Positions 12,449 through 24,424 of a stretch of DNA of 40,000 bases are shown piece after piece. Location of the stretch: NCBI RefSeq assembly GCF_964340395.1, contig NC_135552.1, positions 12,427,194 to 12,467,193 of the forward strand, written 5' to 3'. Both the position numbers and the translations under genes were made by a program. Numbering within the stretch: position 1 is the stretch's first letter; each line of letters begins with the position of its first letter. A model generated the notes under the pieces. It saw nothing but the letters and a program-made list of their open reading frames with translations. It did not search any database and was not told the DNA's origin. This DNA is from Glandiceps talaboti (taxonomy: Eukaryota; Hemichordata; Enteropneusta; Spengelidae).

Positions 12449-13280
12449 AGTATGAGTGTACTGCAGTATACTAATTTAACTTTCAGATAACATATTATGC
12501 TTCTTGAATCTGCTAATGACCCCCCCCCCCCCTCCTCCCACATACTACATTTGTAGTAACACTAAATATACATACTACAGTGTCTGCTGGTATCATACTG
12601 CTTGTGACTTAGCATGGATGTACTGTATTAAATTATACATTGGTTAACTGTCACTGTGTCAGACAACACATTGTGTTTTTTTTCAATGTGCTACCCTGTA
12701 AATTTATGATTTTGTCTCACAAACTAGATTTAGTAACACTTAACATACAAATAACACTGTCTGCTGTTACCATTCGTCGTATATATGTAATGTGACTTAG
12801 CATGGGTGTACTACACTGTATATTAAATTATACATGGGTTAACTATCAGACAAAATTGTCTTTTTCCACTGTTCTACCCATTACATTTATGACACCCCCC
12901 CCCCCCCCCCCCATACTAGATTTAATAGCAACACTTATAACATATTAATAACATTGTATATTGGATCATACTGCAGTGCTTGTTATTTGGCATGGGTGTC
13001 GTATAATTTCAATTTCTGACAAGACATGTCTGCTACCCTTTTAATTTTATGATGATTTAATTTCTCCCCCATACTAGATTTAATAACATTTAACATACTA
13101 ATGACAGTATCTGCTGTGATCATACTGGTTTTGAAATAGTAACTTAGCTGTGTATTAATTGAACTGCAGACAACATTAATACATTATTGTGGTTTTTCTA
13201 TCACGGAGGCCTTTATTTGTTGTGATGGTTTTCTCCCCATGGTAACACTTAATGTGCATACTACAGCTGAGTTCAATTCC
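12449..13280. repeat. Degenerate ~160-190-bp tandem repeat with poly-C tracts, about five units
   Basis: Landmarks resembling AGCATGGGTGTACT recur near 12449, 12612, 12798, 12990 and 13148, followed by AATTATACAT..GTTAACT..CAGACAA and later CATACTAGATTTA(AT)AACA. Three units contain a C tract (12520-12532, 12894-12912, and a short one near 13066) at the same place in the unit. Copies are diverged and the array is probably old. Confidence 0.75.
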
Positions 13281-13616
13281 CAAGAGGAGATTTTAGTCTT
13301 TGTTTGTCCTTCCCATTATGAATCTCATGATTGGAAGTATGACAGAGTAGGGGTCATCTAAGGTCAGTACAATGAGTCATCCAGGTAATATCAAGGTCAC
13401 ATCCAGATATCTCTCTCTCTCTGACAAATGCATAGGAAATTGCAAATTTTTCAGACTGGTGTTCTGTCCGAAATGTACTGAAAATATCTCCAAACTCTAT
13501 TCCCATATCTCCTGGTTTACAAATGTATATATGTTGGAAATGTGAAAGTCATAGATTCTATGCCCAAAATATACAACCACATCTCCCCTTGCAAATACTC
13601 AGGGAATATGAAAAGT

Positions 13617-13618
<2 letters not shown>

Positions 13619-13700
<82 letters not shown>
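13619..13700. repeat. (CA)41 microsatellite
   Basis: An 82-base uninterrupted CA run. Apparent Thr/His and Cys/Val open frames on the two strands are artefacts of it. Confidence 0.97.
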
Positions 13701-13703
<3 letters not shown>

Positions 13704-14706
13704 CCACACACGCATGCACATACATGTATACACATACTCAGAGGCTTCGATACTGAATCTCATTTCAGTAATGTGTGCTGAAAACTTAATAATCGCCCCA
13801 CTGTCACACTTTCTTTTTTAAGTTGGCAAAATACTTACATGCATGTAATGGAAGCAGGTTTTCAACTGATTGAAACTAATAAACTGATCCTTTCTACAAA
13901 AAATTAAGTATATGACATCGGCATGTATATATCAATTGAATGTCTACAAATATCTACAAATGTCCACTTCCTGGCAAGTAGAAGATTTAGTATCAGTAGT
14001 TAGTTAGTCTGGATTCCATGTTCTCCTGTCCTACTCACTATAGTTCCTAGTAAACAGGACAGCATGGGATCACTGCAGGCCATATTATTGGTAGAATTGC
14101 ACTATACATGTACTCCTTATTTAATTACATGACCTTTGACCTCTATTCAAGTCACTTCCTGTTTCATACAGGCTGTACATACACTAAATCTTGTTGTCTT
14201 GTTTTCACAGTACATGTATACTCATAATGAAGTGAAATGCGCTGTATAAAGTGATCATGACGAGTCTATTCGTATCACCAAAATAACAACTATACAATGA
14301 ATGCAATATTGTAGTATAGACAAAGTACACTTCAAAAAATGCATCATGTATTAATAAAGTGGATGTTGCTTTAGATATTCAGTGATTATTTTTTAAATAG
14401 CAATACAATTTGCATGAGTAACAGAAAGACATATTGACATGTGCTATGCTAATTTCAGCATAAATGGGACATATGAAACAATTTAACATGTTTGAGACAG
14501 TGTATGATCAGATGCTATTATCATTTTCCTGAGTAGCTATGTCCACTCACAGCATCAATGTGTTCTGTAATGTGTTGGGAGCTGTGATGTGAGTGTTGCT
14601 GGAAATTGCAACAGGTCTTTAGCTAGGTACTGTGTCCATCCATTTTAATACATTTGAGGTCTTTCAATCCAAGATACATTTAACTGAAAAATCAAAAGCA
14701 GCAACT

Positions 14707-14732
14707 ACCCCCCCCCCCCACCCCCACCCCCC
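14707..14732. repeat. Poly-C/CCCCA tract
   Basis: C-rich run with two interrupting A; the minus strand is G-rich and could form a G-quadruplex. Confidence 0.8.
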
Positions 14733-15099
14733 ATATAGTAACTAGCAGGCCTTATCATGACAAACATTGCCTGCAAGCAAATGTTTTGATTTGGCATTCA
14801 TCTCTTGCTAATGCAAATCTAAGCCAATGTCCAGAGGCTAACAAAGCCATATCATCTAAAGTTTATACAATGTAGACACACTGGAAAATATTGAACTCTT
14901 TGTCGTGGTGAAAAATCTATGCCAATGCCATCAGATGGGCTAAGATGGATGACTGTAAATGTAAGCCATGCAGACAATTTGGAAAGTACTGAATTCTCAG
15001 TATCTGTAAACACATGTGGTGCATGCAAAATCTACCCCAATGCCAACAGACAGACTAACAAAAACAAATATACAAAGTAAGTCATGCAGACAAGCTAGA

Positions 15100-15345
15100 T
15101 AATACTTGTCTGTGTTTCTTATAGGACATGGTGACTGCAAACTGTAGACAAGCTAGAAAAAAATGAACTATGTGTTTCCAAGAACAGGGTGATTGTAAAG
15201 TGTAGAAAAGCTACAAAAACTGAGCTCTGTGTTTCTAAGGAGACAGGGTGACTTGAAAATGTAGAGAAGCTAGAAAAAACTGAACTCTGTGTTTAGGGTG
15301 ACTTGAAAATGTAGAGAAACTAGAAAAAACTGAACTCTGTATGTC
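15100..15345. repeat. Degenerate ~60-bp tandem repeat
   Basis: Units of the form GCTAGAAAAAACTGAACTCT..GTGTTT..AGGGTGACTTGAAAATGTAGA recur with spacing of about 58, 61 and 51 bases (landmarks near 15149, 15207, 15268, 15319). Looser relatives (GCCAATGCCA..GACAGACTAACA) extend upstream to about 14880. Confidence 0.7.
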
Positions 15346-17003
15346 TGTCGACATGATGAAGATCTCAGAATTCTGTATGAGTCATACTGCATCATACCCA
15401 GTACATTGTATGTATGACTGGACTCGAAATAGTCGAATTCAAGGACACCAGTATATACTCTCAGTCACACACTACCTACTCACCATGACTCTCATCTTTA
15501 ACAATCCATAAAAATTAGTAACAATTTCGCTTTGGAAACTAATTTACAATGCCTCATATCATACAGGTTTGTTCAGTTTTCTCTTAAACGCAAATAAAAT
15601 AGTCTGAACACAATGCCACACAAAAAAGGTTTTTATTAAAGATGACCCAAAATCTGGCAATTCTATCTAAAACTAACCAAACGACCCATAAACGAGCCAA
15701 AATGAGCCAAACAAACCAAAAACGAACCAACTATGTGCACAAAAGGAAACCTTTTGACAAATATCTCTGATCGTAGGATTTGAGACATCTGATAGTGATA
15801 GAGCTGAACAACACAATGACAATGATGAATGTTTCAGGCTACCTCATGAAAAGACAGCATGGATTCCACTCTACTATAAAGACTGTATGCTGCATTACAA
15901 TAGTGTTCATATCATTTCAAGTGATAATATATCCATCTTTGAAATTACAGCCTGACATATAAAGAGACTTAAATATATTCTTCATATTTACGCCAGCAAG
16001 CATAGCAACCCGAGAGTCTGGGCAGACATAATGTGAAGCACTTCTACTATGTTTATCAATGTCTTCACTTTGTCAGCCAAAACAAATATTTTGTTGGCCA
16101 TCTTAAGAACCCAGTCAGTATAGTGCTAGTATTGTTCATTGACATGCATTCATTATCTTTTATTCTACAGCATTGTATGCTTGAATTATTGTAGGAGCTT
16201 GACTGTAATTTTGTAGTCATAGTAAAGGGAAATACGATATCAAACAGATTTATACAACTTTAACACACAGCATCATAATTACTGCAATATCTCAATTTGT
16301 GGAAGTTTTTCTGTAACATAATAATTATGAATTCAGAGTGATTAATACATGTTTTGGTCCATTCCAACTTTACCACAAAACAGTAGTAATAATTTTCTCA
16401 TTGCGTCATTTAGGCCATATATATTTACCTGTCAAGTCTCAATTGCTTTGAATTTCCTGGGTTTTAATATAAGAATACAGCTTTGTAATTAGCTAATCTA
16501 TGTTTTTACAGATTGCCAACGTTTAGAGGTGAAATTTATTTTTGTTAAAGTTTTCTCACTATACAAATATTTATAGATGGGGTTGGTAACTTTAGGCTGT
16601 CAGGTTAGTAGCCCTGTTAACATCTGTATGCAAAGACAAAGTTGCCATGTAGGACAAAACAAAATAAACAGTTATGATTCTAACTTCTGAGTACACACCT
16701 TTTAAAATAGATATTCAGTAGATTGAATATTTATCATTATTCATTATGGGTGCGCATAATTTTTAAAATTTCTGCTTAAATCATTTAACAATATTAACTA
16801 CAAAAAAAAATTTCTAGTGAGTGGGTAGAAAAAAGGCATTGTCACATACATTTGTAATCTGAACCATGCCTTATGGCCTGAAAATAAATCTGTCCGAATA
16901 CTTAGTAAACTTGATTTTTATAGTTATGTATGATTAATTTAACAACATTTGGTTACTTTAATATATGACTTGACAACACTTTGATACTCAGGGACACAGA
17001 CTG

Positions 17004-17120
17004 GCAATATCGTCCATTGGACAGTGTCATGTCATGTCTAGCCTAGACACTCCATTTGACAATATCGTCCATTGGACAGTGTCATGTCATGTCTATAATA
17101 TGTAGCCTAGACACTCCACT
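17004..17120. repeat. Tandem duplication of a ~55-bp segment
   Basis: CAATATCGTCCATTGGACAG and the following TGTCATGTCATGTCTA..CTAGACACTCCA occur twice in tandem. The second copy carries an extra TAATATGTA-like insertion. Confidence 0.85.
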
Positions 17121-18712
17121 TGGTTAATGTCAGCTACATTGTATGTCCTCAAAACACTTGCTTCGCCATTTTACAATGAAGTGTTGACCAGAAAATAGGC
17201 ATAACTTCTAACTGGGTTTTAAATCTACCCACTGTGTCGGATGATGTTATTCTGAAGCAACGGGGAGAATAGAGCTATGCAACGTAAACATTTGGTGGAC
17301 AGGATCAGTGAAAGAATGAAAAAGATTCCATACTATGTTGAGGTTGAGCTGTTGTGAAATCACATCAAATTTTATATTTGAATACAAAACCATGGGGTAA
17401 ATCATCTAAGTTTTGCTATGAGAGGACATAGCCAAAATCAATCAAATGAAGGGTCTAGAGTATGTCGTACTTCTTTACTCCTACACAATCATGGTGTTAG
17501 AAGATACAACATCAATGGTGATCAAGTGTATATAGATGTTATATATTTTTCTTCGTTCAGCCAAATGACTCGTAGTGAAAACCTTCAGGTCACGAGTATT
17601 TTCTGGCTGAATGAAGACAAATATTGGAGAATAACATAATTATACCAGCGCCAGTAATATCAAAGAAAAATTAGGGAAAGCAATGGGCAATTTTGAATGT
17701 TTTGACTCATATTTGACAAATGACAAATGATATACAGACTACAGATGTTTCTATATTTCTACAACTACAAATCTCAGACTTACAGCAGCTGACTGTCTCA
17801 TACATACATATCATATCAGTTCAAAAATCCTGTATGAACTATGACTGCAAACTTTAGATTCAGCTGTCTCATGCACGTCTATCATACTGGAATCTATGTC
17901 ATAACTACGAATGCTTCAAATTACTCATAAGAAAAGTTACAGATAAATACAAATGGCTTTTAATAGCCTATACAAAGGCTATAGGTTTCCTGCCTATAGA
18001 AATTCAAGATTGCATTGGAAGGGATAGGTAGATAGTCAGTACTCACGACAATCAGATCGTATCAGGTTTTGCTATTAAGGAAATTGATGTTTCCCTCCCA
18101 CGTCTTTCAAATTGGATTGCTGATTGTGACTCCATACAGTTACTGTATAGTGCAATTGAAATATTAAAACACATGACAGTTGAACAAAGTCAAGTGTGTT
18201 GCACCTGCCACTTGGGATAGGAAGGGTAATACATATACTCAATGAAGAGTCATCCTCTATTAAATCTCCTTCCTAATATTGCAAACTTTGAGATAATATC
18301 CCAGACAGGTCATAATGGAGGTATTTGTTCTAGCAACAAAATACCTCAGTCTTATAATAACTATAAGAACTGAGATATGCAGCCTGCATGATCATGACTT
18401 GTGAAGACCGCAGGGGTTTCATTAAAAGCTGGTAGCCATCTGGTACTCTACTCTACTCTTGTCAGTTCTCCGCCTACTTCTGCAGAGGTGTTAATAGAAA
18501 TTACAAATGTATGTGAAATTTAGTGAAAGGCAATTTTGTTATAATAGGAATGATTTCCAAAACGGTTTACAAATTAAGTGGTGGCTAACAGGGATGCCCA
18601 ACATGTTGTATCTTTACTTAGAGTGGAGATTACAAAACACACATACTCATCAAGGCAGACCCAGGTATGTACACACATACAAGACAGACACAGACACAGA
18701 CACAGACACAGT

Positions 18713-18718
<6 letters not shown>

Positions 18719-18776
<58 letters not shown>
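18719..18776. repeat. (CA)n microsatellite with GACACA lead-in
   Basis: About 29 CA units preceded by five (GACACA)-type units from about 18680. Confidence 0.95.
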
Positions 18777-18778
<2 letters not shown>

Positions 18779-19796
18779 AATTATAAATACAGGTCAATTA
18801 TGGAAATCGATGTACATGTGTATACTATTACTACATTTGAAACATTTTGTATTATTTTGCACTTGTCTGACCTATACTGCTGTTAAAATATTCCAGTGTT
18901 AACAGTAAATGTTATTGGTAATTAGACAGTGGTGTAAATTAATACACAGGGTGTGACACACTGACATATCAATACTAACAATGGTATGCTGGCAATTAAC
19001 ATTTGATGGACTCTCATGCCAGGAAGGCACATGCAGGATTGTGTGGAAGGCTTCATCTATTCTGTAAAGGCCATACCCATAAAGGTTTTGAAAGGGTAAG
19101 AAATCACGAAATGCTGTATTTCATAAATTGAAATACATGAGAAATTCTTTTCTTTAAATTTCCTGATTGACATATATATATTGTTCAATGTGGATGTGTA
19201 ATGTGTGTTATTTGAAATATTATGTCCTGTGTAACAGGAGTATGCATTCATGACTGTATGGAACTCTTTCAAACTTTAAATGGACTACTCGTATGAATCT
19301 GTTTGTCATACATAAATGCTATAAGGAATAAACACTGGATTCTTCCATTCAATGGTACATGTACATTTTGTAGATTTATCTTTCTTTAAGTTTAAAGGGA
19401 GGTAGGTAGATAGGTAAATTATCCCTCAATTCCTGTATGTTTCCATCCTCTTATTGTACATTTTCTCATTGTACATGTACACACCCCAAGGCTTCTTTGT
19501 GCCAATGGTACAAAACACTTCCCAAGAGTTAGAGTAGAAAAATCACTCTTACCCATACGAATGAAGTTCCTCTACAACTTACATCGTTGGTAAACTGTTG
19601 CAAGATTTCTCTCCCTCATATATTTAGATTTCACTCAAAGGGACAATCGCAAAATGTAACGCAAGCTCAATAAATGAACTTCGTTTATTTAGAGGAGGGG
19701 GTCTGGCATCAATGAGATTGTTGAACTCTATTATGCACTTCTAACCAAATTTTGAAAGCAAAACACATCTTCACCAAATTTTGATTGCAGAGAGCA

Positions 19797-19900
19797 AAAT
19801 ACATTGTGGCGAGACTTTGAATGTCTCAGCCACTGTAACAAAGAGCTTAGAAATACACTGTGGTGAGACTTTGAATGTCTCGTCCCCCATAAAAAAAAGT
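19797..19900. repeat. Direct duplication of a ~55-bp segment
   Basis: ATACATTGTGGCGAGACTTTGAATGTCTC and ATACACTGTGGTGAGACTTTGAATGTCTC-type segments lie about 55 bases apart, both followed by AAG..TTAGA. Confidence 0.7.
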
Positions 19901-20345
19901 TTAGATCAACAGTAATTAGATCAACAGGTTGCTACAATTGTAGTCTGTTGCTTGATTTCCATAGTCCTCTAAAAACTGTAATTACAATGTCAATATATAC
20001 ATAGGCCTACAATCATGTGTAAGTGTTACCTGACAGAATTAACCATATTCATAGCTGTAGCTTTGAAATAATATATTCCTTATCTTACCTTGACAAAATA
20101 TCCCCTGGTATGGAATATGCCAATTAAAAAGTATAATTATGGGATAGGTCAGACACTATTGGATAGAGTTGACTCAGTGGCGACATGGGGATTTACTGAG
20201 GATCATTGTAATGTTTTAAGCATGATCATACTTTGATACATCTCTAGGGGAGTATGTACCACATTTCATAATAAATCCTCTTAGTTGGGTTTCTCGGGTT
20301 TCATTTGTTATTCGCACCACCAGAATACAAGTTATCCCTTGAATC

Positions 20346-20698
20346 TTGTTTAAATTAGTATATTTCCAATACGACCGTGTTCTGATTTACACTACGTTAT
20401 CTTCACACATTACGTCTAGTCAAAGTCAACCGTTTTACCCTTAGTCTGGCTAAACCCCATGCTAGGCGACAGGCAGTTGTTATTGGTTTACTTCCTTCTG
20501 ACAACTGCTCATTAACATTCAATTAGTACAGCTGTACTACACTAAAATCACGTGGAGACACAATAACGTCATCATGTTTATATGAACGATGTCGGGGGTA
20601 GCACAGACTTCTGTGTTAGAATAAGGACTTTCACACGATGTAAGATAACGTAGTGTAAATCATAACACAGACGTATTGGAACTAAACTTGCTTAAATA
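20346..20698 (+). mobile_element. MITE-like family 2, copy with clear terminal inverted repeats
   Basis: The left end, with TTCCAATACGACCGTGTTCT then GATTTACACTACGTTATCTT (20364-20403), is the inverse of 20642-20681 with about four mismatches. Weaker pairing extends to 20346 and 20698. The ~350-base body has no open frame and contains a 16-bp palindrome (20524-20539), CACGTG (20549-20554) and ACGTCATCATG (from about 20566). Related copies lie at 38626-38988 and, inverted, at 5209-5400. A target-site duplication could not be fixed. I infer a non-autonomous DNA transposon. Confidence 0.75.
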
Positions 20699-21350
20699 AG
20701 CTAGCAACAAGCTTATTCTCCATGTCCTACATGGATGTATGATAGCAATTTTTATGGCCTTCATTACTAATATGGGTTAAATAAACTTGGTTGTATATAA
20801 CTCACTTTCAGTTTCGTTGTATAGCCTCTGTTTGCAAACACCATATTTGAGCAAAATAATTCTCAACAATGGGACATTCGGGTATTTAAATTTGTCAAAA
20901 ACATGTTTGTCCCCTAAAACACCTCTTAAGATGAAAATTTTAAAATTGATTATAATATACCATGATTGACCAGTCATGTTAGATAGATGTTGCCAAAAAA
21001 TATGTGCAAAATGAATACATCAAATTTTGTTGACTTTCACGGCAACTGGGTTTCTTTTCATCAGAGTTTAATACACTGGTACTGTATAAACATACAGCAC
21101 TGACATAACCACAACTGACCATACAATTATTAGGTGACCTTCAATGACCTCTAAATACAATTAGTCTTACCTGACTAAATACAAGGCTAAGGTGGTAACA
21201 CTGGTTGTAAAAAATAAAATATACAAATTACTTGTTCAGTAAAATCAATACATATTATTCAGGTACAAAATGCCACATTATTCTAACATTTATGAGCCAT
21301 CTAATAAAACTGTACAACAATTATATAGTGTTTTTGAATACATGAATATA

Positions 21351-21514
21351 CAGTGTTTTTGCTAAGGGCGGTATTAAAGTAGGTAAAATCTACCGGAGTT
21401 CCCATGTCATGTTACCTGGGTTCCGAAACAAAATTACCATAAACTCTATGGGTAAACACTGCCATTTTTCTCCCTTTCTGTCACTGGGATTCCCCAACCT
21501 TAGCAAAAACACTG
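21351..21514. mobile_element. 164-bp MITE with perfect 17-bp terminal inverted repeats
   Basis: CAGTGTTTTTGCTAAGG at 21351-21367 and its exact complement at 21498-21514 bound a 164-base element without coding capacity. The CAGTG termini are like those of hAT elements, but no convincing 8-base target duplication is present (flanks TGAATATA and ATACAACT); only ATA is shared. Confidence 0.75.
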
Positions 21515-22217
21515 ATACAACTGGAGTTGTCATGCATGTCTTGCAGCGCATGACCTTTTGACCCTTTGCCAAGCATCCTATACCTAATTGATCCAATGAT
21601 GATCAATTTAATTGCCTTCATTGTTACAGCTATAATGAAACCAAGGATGTCTTTCAGAACAATACAATACCTTCATGTACAAATTGTTGGAAAATATATC
21701 TGAATATTGTAATCTGGAATCTGGAATATTTTTTGCCTGGCCAGGATAATCTAGAAATTGAAGTTTGTTTATTACAGTACTGAGTCCATTATATTGTAAA
21801 ACCATCTATGTTCATAGCTTTATCAACCCCTCTTCCCTAGATCATATTTCTAAAAATAAACTGCGAGATGATTGAAAGCTGTGCTGTCACTGCATATCAC
21901 AGGGGTTAGTTGCAGAACTGAGTGAGACCATTGCCTGCATCAGTTTTCGGCTGATCTGTCAACATTCAAAATGGTTGAGTCCGGAGATTAAAAATAACAC
22001 TTGAATAGGTATCAAACAAAATTTACACTTCCAATAACAATATCAAACTAAATAAATAATGAGTCTCTGTAGGCCCATACTCATACATGGGGCATGGAAA
22101 GGTGCCTCAAGCATAGTATAGTCATAAAATATTATCCGTTGTGTACCTTATTATGTGCGTAAAATGAGATCCTACATTTGCTGGGAAAATTGCGACAAAA
22201 ACAACATGACATCTTAC

Positions 22218-22302
22218 CGGTAACTCGGCATATTTGTGGCGTACGCTGGTATCCGACAGCAGTTGGTGAAGTGGTAGTTGATGACGGAGCAGACGCAGAC
22301 AT
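22218..22302 (-). CDS. Possible first coding exon of a minus-strand gene (partial)
   Basis: On the minus strand ATG (22302-22300) opens 28 codons, starting MSASAPSSTTTSPTAV and ending TPQICRVT, followed by a strong 5' splice site G|GTAAGATG whose first intron base is 22217. The local sequence is richer in CpG than its surroundings, as at many promoters. The Ser/Thr/Pro-rich start is typical of an unstructured N-terminus. No second exon could be placed downstream (lower coordinates), and the first good acceptor found, near 21193, gives an immediate stop. The gene would be divergent from TAF8, about 2.1 kb away. Function unknown. Confidence 0.3.
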
Positions 22303-22519
22303 CGTTGTACTGTATCAACGACACACAAGTGTCCATATAATGATAGATCACAACGCGACTGACATTGAAAAAATAACTATCACACGTTGCTGGTACTTGT
22401 TTTCGCTTTCACCGCTGTTCCGACAGTTTCCTGTCTTCCATTCTTGTTGTATGCCTTCTCGCACTTCCTTTGGTCTTGCTAATTTAGGTTACGTCATAAG
22501 AATTGTTCAAGAACCTTGA

Positions 22520-24424
22520 ATATCTGAATATGAAAGCACTTTCACTCGCCTCAGATGTCTTGAAAGTCGCTGGTGCAGCGTGAATTCACTAGCATATTCC
22601 ATTTTTTAGATGGGGGGATACAATAGATTGGAACATATTCACAATATTCAAATATATTTGTTTCAGTACAGGGCCTGAGTAACTTATCTTTTCGTCACCA
22701 AAAGAATTATAAGAGAATTAATCATTAAAACAATGGTGAATTGTGGTTTTTGTTTTCCATCACATTGTCACCCAATGTCCCGCCGTTTTAATGTTCAAAA
22801 ATAGTAGACTCCAAGAGAAGGGAATTTACAAACAAACGATAACAAGCGAATTACGGAGAAATTAGATTCCGATTCACATTCTCATGAATAATATTCGAAT
22901 AGCCCTTTAAAAGTTGCGGACTCGATACGGTATCTTCTCCAAATATTCATTCATATATTGTAATTCAACTAAGCTATACCTTCACAATGGTATAAAACTT
23001 GATGAAACAATTGAAGAACAAATAATTGTTGAACTTGAAAATGTAAATATAACAGAACGTGCGCAAATAATGATGTTTGCCATGCAAAGAATAGGTATGG
23101 TTCAGACGTTTTCCTAACCTTGATATCTAGATGTTCCCGACAATTTACTTTTTTTATGTACTTTCAAAACGGTCAACATTTCTTTTGTCGCCATTAGAAC
23201 AGTTGTTTGCAAGGTAGGGGTTTACTCGACATTCATTATACGCAATGAGAAAATTACGTCAACGGGTCATTTATACGGAATATCTTTATACCATTTTTTT
23301 AATGGTTAAATATACTTCAGTAAGTAGAATACTGCGAGTACCTTTTGAAAATGCAACAAAAATTACGCCCCAAAACATAAACTCAGCTTGTGCCGATGGA
23401 TTCCGCTCATTTTTCTCAAACCTCGACATAAAAAAAAGAGAAAGGAAAATGACCCAAAATAACCATGCTAAAATTAATATCCAAAATTAAAGTACAATTG
23501 TTGCAATATTATAGGTACATAATTATGTTTATGTGGTAAGTTCCATCAAGCAGTAAATCAATGTTAATCACGACTGGTCGATCGCGCGCCACAACTGAAG
23601 TTGATTGGGGGTATACCGGCCGGTAACTTGGAAACATGAATTGTTACGCCTCAATTTACCTTGTGTCAACCAATTGTTAGTTGTTTTTTTTTCTTTTGTC
23701 ATAATTATTGTCTTTTCTTTTTAATACATGCCGATTACGCGCGAAACAGGTATAGGGCTTGACGTGCTAAAGTCTGGATCTTTTGCATTTTTTATTTGAA
23801 TAGTAGGAAGAATTTTTGAAAAACACAGCTGATGTGTTCTAGTTATGAAATGATAACCTGAGTGAATAAAATACTCGGATGAACGCAAAGGCCAAGCTTT
23901 GTGGACTACAAGTAACTGGGAATATGTTGTTGTTGTTTTAAAGTGGAGGACAACATTTTCCTCACATAAACGAAAGTAAATTATGAAATCAAAACATTTT
24001 AAGTTTATACTAAAAAAATAAAGCGCCAACTGATGAGTAAGCCACTGAGTTGCCCCCCCCCCCCCCCGCAAAAAAAGAAGGAATAATCTTTTCTACCAAA
24101 ACTTTAGCACTTCATAGTTCTGTTACTTACAATAAAATAAAATATCCAGGGTGAATTTGATGTTTAAGATGGTAAACGGTCAACTGCAGTGTAAAACGGA
24201 GCCTGACAACGCGTAACTTTATATCCATTTTTCGGATACATACGCGCTCGAATACAAATTTGATTCTGAATCCATAAAATTATCATGTTCTTAGCTAGTC
24301 GGATACACTATCGTATGAAATTCGTAATGAAGTTCTTGTATGTGAAATTGTTATTTTATAAATGAGAACTGCTCCAGATGATATCATACCTTGAAGATAG
24401 AGTTTGTTGAACTCAAGATCGAAT
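22520..24424. other. Intergenic region between the possible minus-strand first exon and TAF8
   Basis: Contains CpG-richer patches (for example 23578-23630) and the poly-C tract. Frames at 22914-23117 and 23245-23490 have no recognised domain. The TAF8 promoter should lie near its 3' end, but no core element was identified. Confidence 0.45.
24053..24067. repeat. Poly-C tract
   Basis: A run of about 15 C about 360 bases upstream of the TAF8 start. Confidence 0.9.

Larger units (their letters stand above)
15346..20345. other. Gene-poor stretch with small duplications only
   Basis: Besides the listed duplications and CA repeat I see no coding exons. Short frames (15780-15962, 17418-17639, 19057-19272) lack recognisable motifs. 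Confidence 0.5.

Noticed and set aside
13517-13821. Thr/His and Cys/Val open frames
   Set aside because: They translate a (CA)n tract. The same holds for frames at 6059-6274, 8305-8638, 18507-18886, 28875-29066, 30476-30979, 31399-31704 and 33269-33697.
21165-21195. 30-base minus-strand exon between a good acceptor (AACCAG) and donor (CAG|GTAAGA) as exon 2 of the 22302 gene
   Set aside because: Joined to the first exon it gives an in-frame stop after a few codons.
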